A DNA stretch of 64,000 nucleotides from UBA4479 sp963974935. GTDB lineage: Bacteria; Pseudomonadota; Alphaproteobacteria; Rhodospirillales; Casp-alpha2. Where the stretch lies: the NCBI GenBank assembly GCA_963974935.1, contig CAXBEV010000002.1, positions 1-64,000 of the forward strand. Direction: 5' to 3'. Shown one piece after another: positions 8,441 through 18,033 of this stretch (within the stretch, counting starts at the first letter, position 1; each line of letters begins with the position of its first letter). The position numbers and the translations under genes are program-made. The notes below the pieces were generated by a model that worked only from the letters and a program-made list of their open reading frames with translations, made no database searches and had not been told where the DNA came from.

Positions 8441-9130
8441 ATGAAATCCGCCGTCATCGTGTTTCCCGGATCGAACTGTGATCGTGATGCGCAAACCGCG
8501 TTGCAGGATATCACGGGGGGTGAGGTCGTGATGCAGTGGCACGCCGACGCCGATATGCCGGACGTCGATGCGATTGTCGTGCCGGGTGGGTTTTCATACG
8601 GCGATTATCTTCGTTGCGGTGCGATTGCCGGCAATTCGCCGGTGATGCGCGAAGTTGTGAAACGCGCCGAGATGGGTGTGCCGGTGCTCGGTATCTGCAA
8701 CGGCTTTCAGGTTCTGACCGAGGTCGGGCTGTTACCGGGCGTGTTGATGCGCAATGCCGATTTAAAATTCGTCTGTCGTGATGTGTTCTTGCGGGTCGAA
8801 ACGACGACGTCGCCGTTCACCGCCAAATACACGCCGGGCCAAGTGATCAAAGTACCGGTCGCCCATCACGACGGGAATTATGTCACCGATGCCGACACAC
8901 TAAAGCTTTTACAGGACCAAGACCGGGTCGCGTTCCGCTATGTAGATGCGGCAGGCGCACAAACGCCGGGTGCCAATCCGAACGGCGCGATGGACGATAT
9001 CGCCGGCATTTTGAACGAAAAGCGGAACGTGCTGGGTATGATGCCGCACCCGGAACGCCTGATCGATCAAGTCCTCGGTGGCACGGATGGTCGCGCGATG
9101 TTTGAAAGCGTGCTCGCAGCCGTCGCTTAA
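8441..9130 (+). CDS. purQ: FGAM synthase glutaminase subunit PurQ
   Basis: A 229-aa class I glutamine amidotransferase that supplies ammonia to PurL. The nucleophile Cys lies in VLGICNGFQVLTE, and the His-Glu pair in MMPHPERL. The N-terminus KSAVIVFPGSNCDRDAQTAL is the standard PurQ start. It follows purS at 6 bp. Unlike the common order, purL does not follow directly; two unrelated envelope genes intervene. Confidence 0.97.
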   Translation: MKSAVIVFPGSNCDRDAQTALQDITGGEVVMQWHADADMPDVDAIVVPGGFSYGDYLRCGAIAGNSPVMREVVKRAEMGVPVLGICNGFQVLTEVGLLPGVLMRNADLKFVCRDVFLRVETTTSPFTAKYTPGQVIKVPVAHHDGNYVTDADTLKLLQDQDRVAFRYVDAAGAQTPGANPNGAMDDIAGILNEKRNVLGMMPHPERLIDQVLGGTDGRAMFESVLAAVA

Positions 9131-9265
9131 ACTGCGGAATACCGCTAATTAATGCCCAAATAAGTGTGTTTCACATTCACCTGCAAATATAGTAGGGTGT
9201 TTTGAAATTCGATTCGCGGCGACCAATGTGGTCGTTCTGCAATACGATAATGAGGTTCTGATCAA

Positions 9266-10318
9266 ATGATGCGCTCAAAACTGACGGCCCTTTGCTTGGC
9301 CGCGATGATGATTCCCGGTGCCGCTGCGGCGGCGGAACGTCCGACCGGAACATACCTGGGTGCGGGCGCTGGCGTAAGCTTCGCCGACGACACCGATATC
9401 AGCGGCACCGGCATTAACGCATCGGCAGAGCACGACACCGGTTACGCTGGCGTTTTGTCGTTGGGTCATGCCTACGCAAACGGCATTCGTGCCGAGGTTG
9501 AATTCGCCAACCGGCGCGATGCCATCGACAGTGTCGATAACGTCAGCACGGGTGGCAGCGCCAACGTGTTGAGCGGCATGATCAACACCTATTACGACTT
9601 TGCCACGGGTTCGGCATTTATTCCGTACCTGGGTGCCGGTATCGGTCTAGGCTCGGTCGGTCTGAGCGCCAATCCGGTTGACGGGTCTGCAATCAATGAC
9701 CGCGGTAACGGCTTGGCCTTACAGGGTATCGCCGGTCTGGGCTATCAGATGACCGACAATTTGACCAGTACCTTGGAATACCGTTACTTCACGGTACAGG
9801 GCGCCGATCTAAAAACCATCGGCGGCACATCAATTGACGTCGATTATCAAGCACACACCGTGCTGGTCGGCCTTCGTTATACCTTTGGTGAAGCGAAAAA
9901 ACCTGCGCCCGCGCCGAAGCCAATGGCCGCAGCAGCCCCCGCACCAGCGCCTGCCCCGGCGCCTGCCCCAGCGCCGGCACCAGAGATCACGCGCAACTTC
10001 ATTGTGTTCTTCGATTGGAACAAGGCCGAGATCACGCCTGAAGCGGCAACCGTGCTTCGTGCCGCTGCCGAAAATTCGCGCGCCGGCGGCATCAGCCGTA
10101 TTCAAGCGACCGGCCACGCCGACCGCTCGGGGACGCAAAAGTACAACCTCAAGCTTTCGGCAGAGCGCGCCAAGGCCGTTCAGGCTGAACTCGCCCGCCA
10201 AGGCATTCCGCTCTCGGTCGTTGCTGTTGAGGGTAAAGGCGAGCTTGAGCCGCTGGTCCCAACCGCAGACGGTGTTCGCGAGCCGCAAAACCGACGCGTC
10301 GAGATCGTCTTCCCGTAA
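9266..10318 (+). CDS. OmpA-family outer-membrane porin with peptidoglycan-binding domain
   Basis: A 350-aa envelope protein. A signal peptide ends near AGAAAAAE. Residues about 30-208 form an eight-strand-type beta barrel with alternating aromatic-ended strands and glycine-rich turns (FIPYLGAGIGLGSVGL, LTSTLEYRYFTVQGADL, HTVLVGLRYTFG). A proline-alanine linker of repeated PA follows at about 215-240. The C-terminal OmpA domain contains ATGHADRSGTQKYNLKLS and ends NRRVEIVF; the Asp and Arg bind diaminopimelate in homologues. It stands between purQ and purL with a strong terminator after it. TGAGG precedes the start. Confidence 0.93.
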   Translation: MMRSKLTALCLAAMMIPGAAAAAERPTGTYLGAGAGVSFADDTDISGTGINASAEHDTGYAGVLSLGHAYANGIRAEVEFANRRDAIDSVDNVSTGGSANVLSGMINTYYDFATGSAFIPYLGAGIGLGSVGLSANPVDGSAINDRGNGLALQGIAGLGYQMTDNLTSTLEYRYFTVQGADLKTIGGTSIDVDYQAHTVLVGLRYTFGEAKKPAPAPKPMAAAAPAPAPAPAPAPAPAPEITRNFIVFFDWNKAEITPEAATVLRAAAENSRAGGISRIQATGHADRSGTQKYNLKLSAERAKAVQAELARQGIPLSVVAVEGKGELEPLVPTADGVREPQNRRVEIVFP

Positions 10319-10344
10319 GACGCATCCGGACGACAAACGAAACA

Positions 10345-10378
10345 AAGGCCGGGACACGATATGTGTTCCGGCCTTTTT
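10345..10378 (+). terminator. rho-independent terminator of the OmpA-family gene
   Basis: Stem AAGGCCGGGACAC / GTGTTCCGGCCTT (13 bp with one wobble) and loop GATAT, followed by TTTTT. It lies about 27 bp after the stop, between two convergent genes, and could serve both. Confidence 0.88.
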
Positions 10379-10418
10379 CTATGCGTAAAGCTTGGTCGTA
10401 AAATCTGAAACGTAAAGA

Positions 10419-10916
10419 TCAGTTGGTTTTGTTGGTTTTGTCGACCATGACCACATTTGCGCGGCACGAACTCGGCACATCGACATCACCGGTCAGGCGC
10501 TGCATCGCGAAAGACGCGAGTTCTTTCGGGCTCATTGCGGTGACCGTGGCAAAGGTGCGCTGAGCACGGCTGCAATAATTGTCGCGCTTGTTGATTGAGC
10601 GTTGCGAGGCGCGATTGGCGAGCGCCGTCACATACGCGTTCAATTCACGATCCGCCTTGGCGCCGTGCATCACACGAAACTGCTTTTTCAGCGCTTGGCC
10701 GTTCACGATCAAGACGTTTTGGAATTTGGTGACGAAGGTGTTGTAGTGGGCTTTGGCGCCACACGTAAGCGCAGCAACCATCAATTCAGTCTGCAACGAA
10801 CGCACATGAAAAGCCGCTTTGTCGCGCGAATCGTCGCACCCGGCAGCGTATGCCGAGCTCGAAATCATACCCGCCAGCGCGATGCCTGCGGTGATTTGGA
10901 CCAGTCCTTTGCGCAT
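10419..10916 (-). CDS. small secreted protein of unknown function, four cysteines
   Basis: A 165-aa protein I do not recognise by name. It has a Sec signal peptide (MRKGLVQITAGIALAGMISS, cleavage likely after SAYA), so the product is periplasmic. The mature part, about 140 aa, has exactly four Cys (GCDDS, LTCGAK, NYCSRA, SSCRAN), which could form two disulfides, and is mostly helical in appearance. The segment LQTELMVAALTC looks like a conserved core. GAGGGG sits just before the chosen ATG. It is convergent with the OmpA-type gene and divergent from purL. Confidence 0.75.
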   Translation of the reverse strand: MRKGLVQITAGIALAGMISSSAYAAGCDDSRDKAAFHVRSLQTELMVAALTCGAKAHYNTFVTKFQNVLIVNGQALKKQFRVMHGAKADRELNAYVTALANRASQRSINKRDNYCSRAQRTFATVTAMSPKELASFAMQRLTGDVDVPSSCRANVVMVDKTNKTN

Positions 10917-11155
10917 GTAGCCCCTCGTCAATTGCTGCGTGCGTTGAGATCATTTTCCAACAAGTGCTTAAAACTTCCACGTTTTTTCGACTCCGGCAAG
11001 CGAATTATGGCGAAATCGGGGCAACTGCGACGGGAAGTTTCTGTCCAAAAAATATGAATTCATCCCCGCATCGACGATCCCGCAATTAAGGTGTGTATCC
11101 GCCGTCCAGTTTTGCTATGACACCAGCACGCGCGGACAGCCGAAGGGACGGAATT

Positions 11156-13378
11156 TTGAGCGAGACCAACCCAAAAATTACGCCAGAAATAACCCCTGAA
11201 ATCATCGCCGAACACGGCATCTCCAAAGATGAATATCAGAAAATCCTAGAGATTTTGGGCGGGCGTACGCCGAACCGGACCGAGCTTGGCATTTTCTCGG
11301 TGATGTGGTCCGAGCATTGCTCGTACAAATCTTCGAAAAAGTGGCTAAAAACATTGCCGACCAAAGGGCCGCAGGTGATTTGTGGCCCGGGCGAAAACGC
11401 CGGCATCGTCGACATCGGCGACGGCCAAGCCGCCGTCTTCAAAATGGAAAGCCATAACCATCCGTCGTATATCGAGCCCTATCAAGGTGCGGCGACCGGC
11501 GTCGGCGGCATTTTGCGGGACGTCTTCACCATGGGCGCGCGCCCGATCTGTAATTTAAACGCGCTCCGCTTCGGCAGCCCGGATCATCCGAAGACCAGGC
11601 ATCTGGTCTCGGGTGTGGTCGCAGGCATCGGCGGCTACGGCAACTGCGTCGGTGTGCCGACCGTCGGCGGTGAGTGCGATTTTCACGAAAGCTACAACGG
11701 CAACATTTTGGTCAACGCCATGACCGTCGGCATCGCCGATACCGACAAGATTTTCTATTCTGCTGCCAGCGGCGCCGGCAATCCGATCGTTTATGTCGGC
11801 TCGAAGACCGGACGCGACGGTATTCACGGCGCAACCATGGCGTCCGCTGAATTTTCCGAAGACAACGAAGAAAAGCGCCCGACCGTGCAAGTCGGCGACC
11901 CGTTCACGGAAAAACTGTTGATTGAAGCCTGCATGGAATTGATGGCGACCGACATGATCGTCGGCATCCAAGACATGGGCGCGGCGGGCCTGACCTCGTC
12001 GTCGTTCGAAATGGCCTCGAAAGGCGGCATGGGCGTCGAGTTGGATCTGGACCACGTGCCGCAACGCGAAGCCGACATGACGGCGTATGAGATGATGCTG
12101 TCGGAAAGCCAAGAGCGGATGCTGATGGTGCTCAAGCCCGGACGCGAAGACGAAGCCCGCAAGATTTTCGAAAAGTGGGAACTGGATTTCGCCGTCGTCG
12201 GCCATCTGACCGACAGCGGCCATATGGTGCTCAGGCACAAAGGCGAGATTGTCGCAGACCTGCCGATTGATCCACTGGCTTTGGCCTCGCCGGAATATGA
12301 CCGCCCTTGGGTGGCGACGCCTGACCCGGCGCCGCTAAATGCCGACGACGTGCCGGCGCCGAATGATCCGATGACCGCCCTGGAAACCTTGGTCGGCTGC
12401 CCGGACTTGGCGTCCAAACGCTGGATATGGGAACAGTACGATCACATGGTGATGGGCGATACCATCGGCATCGGTCGCCCAGGCGGCGCAGATGCGGCAT
12501 TGGTCCGCGTACACGGCACCGAAAAAGCCTTGGCCGTTACATCCGACTGCACACCACGATATTGCAAAGCCAAGCCCAACGAAGGTGGACGCCAAGTCGT
12601 CGCCGAAGCTTGGCGCAATTTGACCGCAACCGGTGCGACACCCTTGGCGATCACCGACAACATGAATTTCGGCAACCCGGAAAAGCCCGAGATCATGGGC
12701 CAATTCGTCGGCTGTATCGAAGGCATGCGTGAAGCCTGCTTGGCGCTCGATTTCCCGGTCGTATCCGGCAACGTGTCGCTGTACAACGAAACCAATGGCC
12801 AAGCGATCCTGCCGACGCCAACCATCGGCGCGGTCGGCTTGTTGGTCGATGCATCAAAGGCCGTCGGCCTTGGCCTTACAGCCGCCGATGAAACCCTGAT
12901 CTTGATTGGCGAAACCGAAGGCCACTTAGGCCAAAGCCTTTATCTCCGCGAAGTTTTGGGCCGCGAAGAGGGCCCGCCGCCGCATGTCGACCTCGCGACC
13001 GAGCGAAAGAACGGCGATTTGGTCAGGGCTATTATCCAAGATGGCCTAGCGAGTGCGTGCCACGATATCGCGGGCGGTGGCCTGCTGGTAACCGTCACCG
13101 AGATGGCGATGAGCACCGGTATCGGCGCCGAGATCACCGTCGATACCCAAGGCGTGCCTGTGCACGGCTGGCTGTATGGCGAAGACCAAGGCCGCTATAT
13201 CTTGGCCACATCCGATCCTGATGCCGTGATGGCGATGGCGATGGCTGCAGGCGCACGCGCGCAAGTGCTGGGCCGCACCGGCGGTGATGCCATCACGTTG
13301 TCATCTGGAGAGAGCATGCCACTCGCATCGCTCAAATCCACGAACGAGGGATGGCTGCCGGCCTACATGGCAGGCTAA
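11156..13378 (+). CDS. purL: FGAM synthase large subunit PurL
   Basis: A 740-aa small-type PurL, the ATP-dependent synthetase subunit that works with PurS and PurQ. Clear motifs include LGIFSVMWSEHCSYKSSKKW, GDGQAAVFKMESHNHPSYIE, GATGVGGILRDVFTMGARP, GIQDMGAAGLTSSSFEMA and FPVVSGNVSLYNETNG. The best start is a TTG after AGGGACGG, giving MSETNPKITPEITPEI; an ATG 39 nt upstream is the alternative. It is separated from purQ by about 2 kb. Its stop is 3 bp from the stop of the convergent NRDE gene. Confidence 0.96.
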   Translation: MSETNPKITPEITPEIIAEHGISKDEYQKILEILGGRTPNRTELGIFSVMWSEHCSYKSSKKWLKTLPTKGPQVICGPGENAGIVDIGDGQAAVFKMESHNHPSYIEPYQGAATGVGGILRDVFTMGARPICNLNALRFGSPDHPKTRHLVSGVVAGIGGYGNCVGVPTVGGECDFHESYNGNILVNAMTVGIADTDKIFYSAASGAGNPIVYVGSKTGRDGIHGATMASAEFSEDNEEKRPTVQVGDPFTEKLLIEACMELMATDMIVGIQDMGAAGLTSSSFEMASKGGMGVELDLDHVPQREADMTAYEMMLSESQERMLMVLKPGREDEARKIFEKWELDFAVVGHLTDSGHMVLRHKGEIVADLPIDPLALASPEYDRPWVATPDPAPLNADDVPAPNDPMTALETLVGCPDLASKRWIWEQYDHMVMGDTIGIGRPGGADAALVRVHGTEKALAVTSDCTPRYCKAKPNEGGRQVVAEAWRNLTATGATPLAITDNMNFGNPEKPEIMGQFVGCIEGMREACLALDFPVVSGNVSLYNETNGQAILPTPTIGAVGLLVDASKAVGLGLTAADETLILIGETEGHLGQSLYLREVLGREEGPPPHVDLATERKNGDLVRAIIQDGLASACHDIAGGGLLVTVTEMAMSTGIGAEITVDTQGVPVHGWLYGEDQGRYILATSDPDAVMAMAMAAGARAQVLGRTGGDAITLSSGESMPLASLKSTNEGWLPAYMAG

Positions 13379-13381
13379 AAC

Positions 13382-14140
13382 TTAGTTGGCGAAAGAAACC
13401 GGCGCGTACGGCGTCACATCCGGCGCACCCGGCGCAAAGTGCCAGATCGACTTTTGCCCGAACCGTTCCGGCCCCGGCAACGCGATCATCGACGATGACA
13501 CCGTCCCAAAGCCGCTGCTGTCGCCCACCGTCATCCCATTCTTTTCGCCGGGCGCACCGTCATTGCTGCGGTCACTCAAAAGTGCAGACCATGCGGACCA
13601 GTCATCCGCGTCCGGATCAGGGCGCGGTGCATCCCGAAATCTCGGCAGGTATGTGGCAATCCGTGTCGACGAGATGTCATTCAAATCATGCGCCGTCAGC
13701 ATTGCCACGCCCGGCGGGACGATTTCGGCCTCAATCTGTGCCTTTTCGCCGTCTGAGCGCAGCCAGAACGCGCCACGCGCATCGGCGATCACTAGGTTGA
13801 AGCTGCGATAGGCTCGACCGTCCAGGTGCGCTAAAGCCTCTGCCGCGTCCTTTGCTTCGGCATGGCTGAGCGCTTCCAACGGGAGCTCGCCCCGGGATCG
13901 CTTGCCGGCAGCCGGCCCCAATGACCCGGGGCGGTTTAGCACCGCCACCACCACGCCGTCATCATTGATACCCATCCAGGTACCGCCGGCTTGTTCGTCG
14001 ATCCCGGCAATCACATGTGGATGATCATCCCAATGTCGGGCCGGCGCCTGCCACGGTCGCCCCGCCATTTCGTCGCGATTCGCCCCGATCACCATCGGCC
14101 AAGGGGCACCGGGGTCGAAATGCAAAATAATGCTACACAT
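13382..14140 (-). CDS. NRDE (TANGO2-like) family protein
   Basis: A 252-aa member of the NRDE family, related to mammalian TANGO2. The start MCSIILHFDPGAPWPMVIGA exposes a Cys at position 2 after Met removal, and the name motif NRDE follows (GANRDEMAGRPW). GGTWMGINDDGVVVAVLNRP is also a family signature. The layout resembles Ntn-hydrolases but no activity has been firmly assigned. The internal Met before Cys was chosen as start over the longer frame. Convergent with purL, divergent from the F1 inhibitor gene. Confidence 0.9.
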   Translation of the reverse strand: MCSIILHFDPGAPWPMVIGANRDEMAGRPWQAPARHWDDHPHVIAGIDEQAGGTWMGINDDGVVVAVLNRPGSLGPAAGKRSRGELPLEALSHAEAKDAAEALAHLDGRAYRSFNLVIADARGAFWLRSDGEKAQIEAEIVPPGVAMLTAHDLNDISSTRIATYLPRFRDAPRPDPDADDWSAWSALLSDRSNDGAPGEKNGMTVGDSSGFGTVSSSMIALPGPERFGQKSIWHFAPGAPDVTPYAPVSFAN

Positions 14141-14266
14141 GGAATAGTCATAATACGCCGCCCCCGCCGACACCAGCCAAGGTTTTTCCCGCCAACATCG
14201 CTTGCGGCAGCAGGCCCTGCAGACTATTTATGGGGTAACAAGCATGAAACCTTAGGGAGCAAACAC

Positions 14267-14593
14267 ATGGCCGATTCTTTTTCCAAACGCGAAAAAGGTG
14301 AAGAGCGTAAATACGAGCTCGATCAGCAACAGATGTTCAAAGCGGAAAGCCGCCGCAATAAACTGCTGGGCCTTTGGCTCGCGGAGATTTTTGGCCTGAC
14401 CGGCGACGCCGCCGACGCCTACGCCAAAGAGGTCGTCGTTGCCGACCTTGACGAAGCCGGCATCGAAGATGTGATGCGCAAAGTCATGAAAGACATTGAA
14501 ACGCACAAAGCCCCGGTGACCGAAGAGCAGATCCGCAAAAAGATCCCTGAGCTGGACTCGATTGCGATCGAACAGATCAAAACCGAATCCTGA
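14267..14593 (+). CDS. F1-ATPase zeta inhibitor subunit (DUF1476)
   Basis: A 108-aa DUF1476 protein. In Paracoccus denitrificans this family is the zeta subunit, which enters F1 and blocks ATP hydrolysis in one direction. The N-terminal inhibitory region is basic and helical (SFSKREKGEERKYELDQQQM), followed by a four-helix domain with LLGLWLAEIFGLTGDAADAY and APVTEEQIRKKIPELDSIA. AGGGAG lies 8 nt before the ATG. The F1 operon itself is about 30 kb away in this window, so inhibitor and target are transcribed separately. Confidence 0.93.
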   Translation: MADSFSKREKGEERKYELDQQQMFKAESRRNKLLGLWLAEIFGLTGDAADAYAKEVVVADLDEAGIEDVMRKVMKDIETHKAPVTEEQIRKKIPELDSIAIEQIKTES

Positions 14594-14615
14594 GGATTCC
14601 GACGTCGCTTTAAGA

Positions 14616-14732
14616 CCCCGGATATGGCCAATGGCCATTCCGGGGAGTCGCTTGGGAATGGGCTTGAAGCAGGGCTCGGAATCATATTCGTAAATAAAAA
14701 CCGGCGCCTTCCCGGACGCGAAGCGATCCGGG
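14616..14732. repeat. two REP-like palindromes
   Basis: A palindrome at 14616-14645 (CCCCGGATATGGCC with GGCCATTCCGGGG) and another at 14711-14732 (CCCGGACGCgaaGCGATCCGGG). The second is the inverted form of the type seen at 6.3, 30.6 and 37.1 kb. The first matches the companion palindrome at 37060-37087. Together they fill most of the gap between the inhibitor gene and purB, both of which end here. Confidence 0.75.
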
Positions 14733-14756
14733 ACCATAAAACTCGCCAGCCGGAGC

Positions 14757-16145
14757 TTAGCCGAAGACGCGCTTGAAGATATCGTCGACGCGCGCCGTGT
14801 GATAGGCGATTGAGTCTTTCTCGAACAACGCCGAAAAATCTTCCTCAGACAAAATCGTCCCAAGCTCTTCATCTTTGCTGAGTAAGAATGCGAGGCGATT
14901 ATCTTGCTCAGCAGCAGCCTTTTCGGTGTCGTCCATGGCCGGCGTGCTATCGGGATTGTCCGGATCAATCCCGAATGTTTTCCAGACCCGCATCGCGTTG
15001 CGCTGCACGATCTTATAGGCAGCTTCGCGGCTGACGCCTTTTTGGGTCAGAAACAAAAGCACCCGTTGTGCATCATGGATGCCGCCGAACGCATTCAGAT
15101 GGTTCATCATATTTTCCGGGTAGACCACCAGCTTATCAATCACCGACGCCAAACGGGACAGCGCGAAATCCAGTGTCACGGTCGCGTCCGGGCCGATCAT
15201 CCGCTCAACGGATGAGTGCGAGATATCTCGCTCATGCCACAGCGCCACATTTTCCAACGCCGGCACTACCGCCGAACGCACAATCCTGGCAAGCCCCGTA
15301 AGGTTTTCGCTTAAGATCGGGTTGCGCTTATGCGGCATCGCCGACGAGCCTTTTTGGCCCGGTGCAAAATACTCTTGAGCTTCGCGCACTTCGGTCCGCT
15401 GCAAATGGCGGATTTCCGTTGCGACGTTTTCGACCGACGACGCGATCACACCCAGCACCGCAAAGTAGTGTGCATGACGGTCGCGTGGGATCACCTGCGA
15501 CGACACCGGCTCCGGCGTGAGGCCGAGCTTGTCTGCTACGTATTCTTCAACCCGGGGGTCAATGTTGGCGAACGTGCCCACAGCACCCGAAATCGCACAC
15601 GTCGTAATATCAGCACGGGCCGCTTCAAGGCGCACACGGCTGCGCGCGAACTCTGCATAGAAGCGTGCGAACTTGATACCCATCGTCGTCGGCTCGGCAT
15701 GGATACCATGCGAGCGGCCGATGCACGGCATCAGCTTGGTCTCAAACGCGCGGCGTTTCAGTGCCGCCAACAATTTGTCGATGTCGGTCAACAAGATGTC
15801 TGCGGCCTGCATCATCTGCACCGCCAAGCACGTGTCGAGCACGTCCGACGACGTCATGCCCTGATGTACAAAGCGGGATTCTTCGCCGATGTGTTCGGAA
15901 AGCTCGGTCGTAAATGCGATCACGTCGTGCTTGGTCTCGCGCTCGATCTCGTCGATCCGCGCGATCCGTTCATCGGTATAAGGTTTGTCACCGTTTTTCC
16001 AGATCGCGGCAGCCGCGTCTTTGGGGATCACCCCAAGCGCAGCCATGGCATCGCAGGCATGGGCCTCGATCTCAAACCAGATACGGAATTTATTGGCAGC
16101 CGCCCAAATGGCGGTCATCTCGGCACGACTATAACGCGGGATCAT
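14757..16145 (-). CDS. purB: adenylosuccinate lyase
   Basis: Cleaves SAICAR to AICAR and adenylosuccinate to AMP. Length 462 aa is slightly long but within the range for the type starting MIPRYSRAEMTAIW. The superfamily signature SSAMPHKRNP is present (GQKGSSAMPHKRNPILSENL), together with the catalytic His regions FVHQGMTSSDVLDT and CIGRSHGIHAEPTTMG. Usually found near purC or purL in alphaproteobacteria, as here, although on the opposite strand. Confidence 0.97.
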   Translation of the reverse strand: MIPRYSRAEMTAIWAAANKFRIWFEIEAHACDAMAALGVIPKDAAAAIWKNGDKPYTDERIARIDEIERETKHDVIAFTTELSEHIGEESRFVHQGMTSSDVLDTCLAVQMMQAADILLTDIDKLLAALKRRAFETKLMPCIGRSHGIHAEPTTMGIKFARFYAEFARSRVRLEAARADITTCAISGAVGTFANIDPRVEEYVADKLGLTPEPVSSQVIPRDRHAHYFAVLGVIASSVENVATEIRHLQRTEVREAQEYFAPGQKGSSAMPHKRNPILSENLTGLARIVRSAVVPALENVALWHERDISHSSVERMIGPDATVTLDFALSRLASVIDKLVVYPENMMNHLNAFGGIHDAQRVLLFLTQKGVSREAAYKIVQRNAMRVWKTFGIDPDNPDSTPAMDDTEKAAAEQDNRLAFLLSKDEELGTILSEEDFSALFEKDSIAYHTARVDDIFKRVFG

Positions 16146-16267
16146 ATAGGGGTCTCCTTGATTAGGCGCCGATCATACCCATCGCGACCAGTTTTTAAAG
16201 CCCGCATGCACGCCAAAGCCCTTACCGCAGCCATGACACTCGCGCGGCGTTCGCGTATAACCGCCTT

Positions 16268-17290
16268 ATGGTGGATATGCTCGAAAGCCCTGCGTCGGAT
16301 GCGCGCCTGATCAAGATTCCCTACGTCGATGCGACCGAGGGCGGGCCACTGACTGTGGCACAGGTCGAGACCGCGCGGCTGATGGCAATCGTCACCCAAG
16401 GCCGGCAAAAATACGGCACCCTTGCCATCGGGTTCGGTGATGTGGTGTCCAGACTCTGGCTCCGGCGGCAACGCGACGCGCTTTATGAAGAAATCGCAGA
16501 CGTGGCCGGTGAAGCCGGGCGATCCGGGGCTTGGCTATTAAACCTGTCGTATGAGTGGACCTGTACCACCGGCACTGGCCCGGACCCATCGGGCACTGGG
16601 AATCGCATGCTGCGGACCTTAGATTGGCCCATGGACGGACTCGGTGAGACCGTGGTGGTCGCGAAATTCAAGGGCAAAGCGGGTACGTATTTCAACGTCA
16701 CGTGGCCAGGCTTCGTCGGCGTCGTCACCGCGATGGCGCCCGGACGGTTTTCAGCGGCCATCAACCAGCCGCCGTTTCGGAAGTGGACGCGCTCATGCTG
16801 GATCGACTGGGCCATTAACCGAGGGCGCTTGTTAGCATCCAAGCACACGCCGCCCACGCATTTATTGCGCGACGTGTTTGATACCTGCGCGACCTATGAT
16901 GAAGCGAAAGAGCGGCTGACTGAGACACCGCTGGCAATCCCGGCGTTCTTCACGCTGAGTGGCACAAACCCCGATCAATCGTGCCTGATTGAGCGTGAAG
17001 AAACCAAGGCCAGCGTTCAGAACGGCCCGACAGCGTGCGCCAACCATTGGACCGCGCGCGATGTCCCCGAACGCTACCGCGGCGTCGACAGCCCGGGACG
17101 CCTGCAAATGATGTCTGAGTCACGCGACACCATTGCGGATGGGTTTGAGTGGGTCCGCGAACCAATCCTCAACGCGACAACCCGCCTTGCCGTCGTCGCC
17201 AACGCGCTGGAAGGCAAGCTTTGGGTGCGTGGTTATGAGCGCGACGGCCGCGTTACCCAAGACTTTCAACGACCGCAATCTACGACTTAA
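16268..17290 (+). CDS. C45/acid-ceramidase-like Ntn hydrolase
   Basis: A 340-aa protein that resembles the choloylglycine/C45 acyltransferase and acid-ceramidase-like Ntn hydrolases. The likely nucleophile is the Cys in NLSYEWTCTTGTG, about residue 98, followed by the family's NRMLRTLDWPMDGLG and then TYFNVTWPGFVGVVTAMAPG and FSAAINQPP. These enzymes self-cleave before the Cys and hydrolyse amide bonds of acylated amines. I see no signal peptide. Substrate unknown. Divergent from purB by 122 bp; no operon partner is evident. Confidence 0.75.
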   Translation: MVDMLESPASDARLIKIPYVDATEGGPLTVAQVETARLMAIVTQGRQKYGTLAIGFGDVVSRLWLRRQRDALYEEIADVAGEAGRSGAWLLNLSYEWTCTTGTGPDPSGTGNRMLRTLDWPMDGLGETVVVAKFKGKAGTYFNVTWPGFVGVVTAMAPGRFSAAINQPPFRKWTRSCWIDWAINRGRLLASKHTPPTHLLRDVFDTCATYDEAKERLTETPLAIPAFFTLSGTNPDQSCLIEREETKASVQNGPTACANHWTARDVPERYRGVDSPGRLQMMSESRDTIADGFEWVREPILNATTRLAVVANALEGKLWVRGYERDGRVTQDFQRPQSTT

Positions 17291-17403
17291 CGCGCCTGTC
17301 ACAAATTATTGTCCGTCCTTCGGTACATACGCAGTTGAGATGAGCCAAATTTGTGCCATCATCCAACCATCAACATCGACGGATTTCTTTCGGAGACAAC
17401 AGT

Positions 17404-18015
17404 GTGAGTGTTATTCCGCGCATTGATCGGGGTTTTTGGCAGCGCATGAAGCGTTTGTCGCGACTCAAGCTTTTGATCCCGCTGCGCCGCAGTCCTCACT
17501 CGGCGGAATATTCTGCACGCGGTGTTGCGGTCGGCATGTTTTGGGCGTTGACGCCGCTGGTTGGCATCCAAATGTATCTGTGTCTGATGACCTGGTTTGC
17601 AGCAAAAATTTTTAAAGATCAGGAATTCAGCTTGGTGATCTCGTTCGCATGGACGTGGGTGACCAATGTTTTCACCATGCTGCCGATCTATTACGTGTTT
17701 TATGCCACAGGCCAAATCATGATGGGCCAGTGGGACAACATCAGCGGCTACGAGACATTTTTGCATTCTTGGCACGCGGCATTTACCGCCGATAACGGGT
17801 TTTTGCATGCGGTGCTGCAACTGCTCGGGATGTTGGCGCGCGAGCTCGGTATCTCGATGCTGATCGGCTGCCTGCCATATGCGATACTCGGGACTTGGCT
17901 GAGTTATAGTCTTTCGCTCAAATACATTCGCCGCCGCCGCCGCAAGAAATTCCAAAGACGGACGCAAAAAGCGCACACTGCGGCCACACACCCGGCAGAG
18001 CGTCCTAACACCTAA
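17404..18015 (+). CDS. DUF2062 membrane protein
   Basis: A 203-aa DUF2062 protein. The cytoplasmic start FWQRMKRLSRLKLLIPLRRS is followed by the family hallmark ARGVAVGMFWALTPLVGIQM. Further hydrophobic segments include SLVISFAWTWVTNVFTMLP and LLGMLARELGISMLIGCLPY, and the tail is strongly basic (IRRRRRKKFQRR). Function unknown. The GTG start has GGAG with 8-nt spacing; no ATG nearby fits. Convergent with radC at 18 bp. Confidence 0.85.
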   Translation: MSVIPRIDRGFWQRMKRLSRLKLLIPLRRSPHSAEYSARGVAVGMFWALTPLVGIQMYLCLMTWFAAKIFKDQEFSLVISFAWTWVTNVFTMLPIYYVFYATGQIMMGQWDNISGYETFLHSWHAAFTADNGFLHAVLQLLGMLARELGISMLIGCLPYAILGTWLSYSLSLKYIRRRRRKKFQRRTQKAHTAATHPAERPNT

Positions 18016-18033
18016 AATCATAAAATCAACTTG

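Noticed and set aside
15330..16310. 326-codon plus-strand open frame opposite purB
   Set aside because: Antisense shadow, with no family features.
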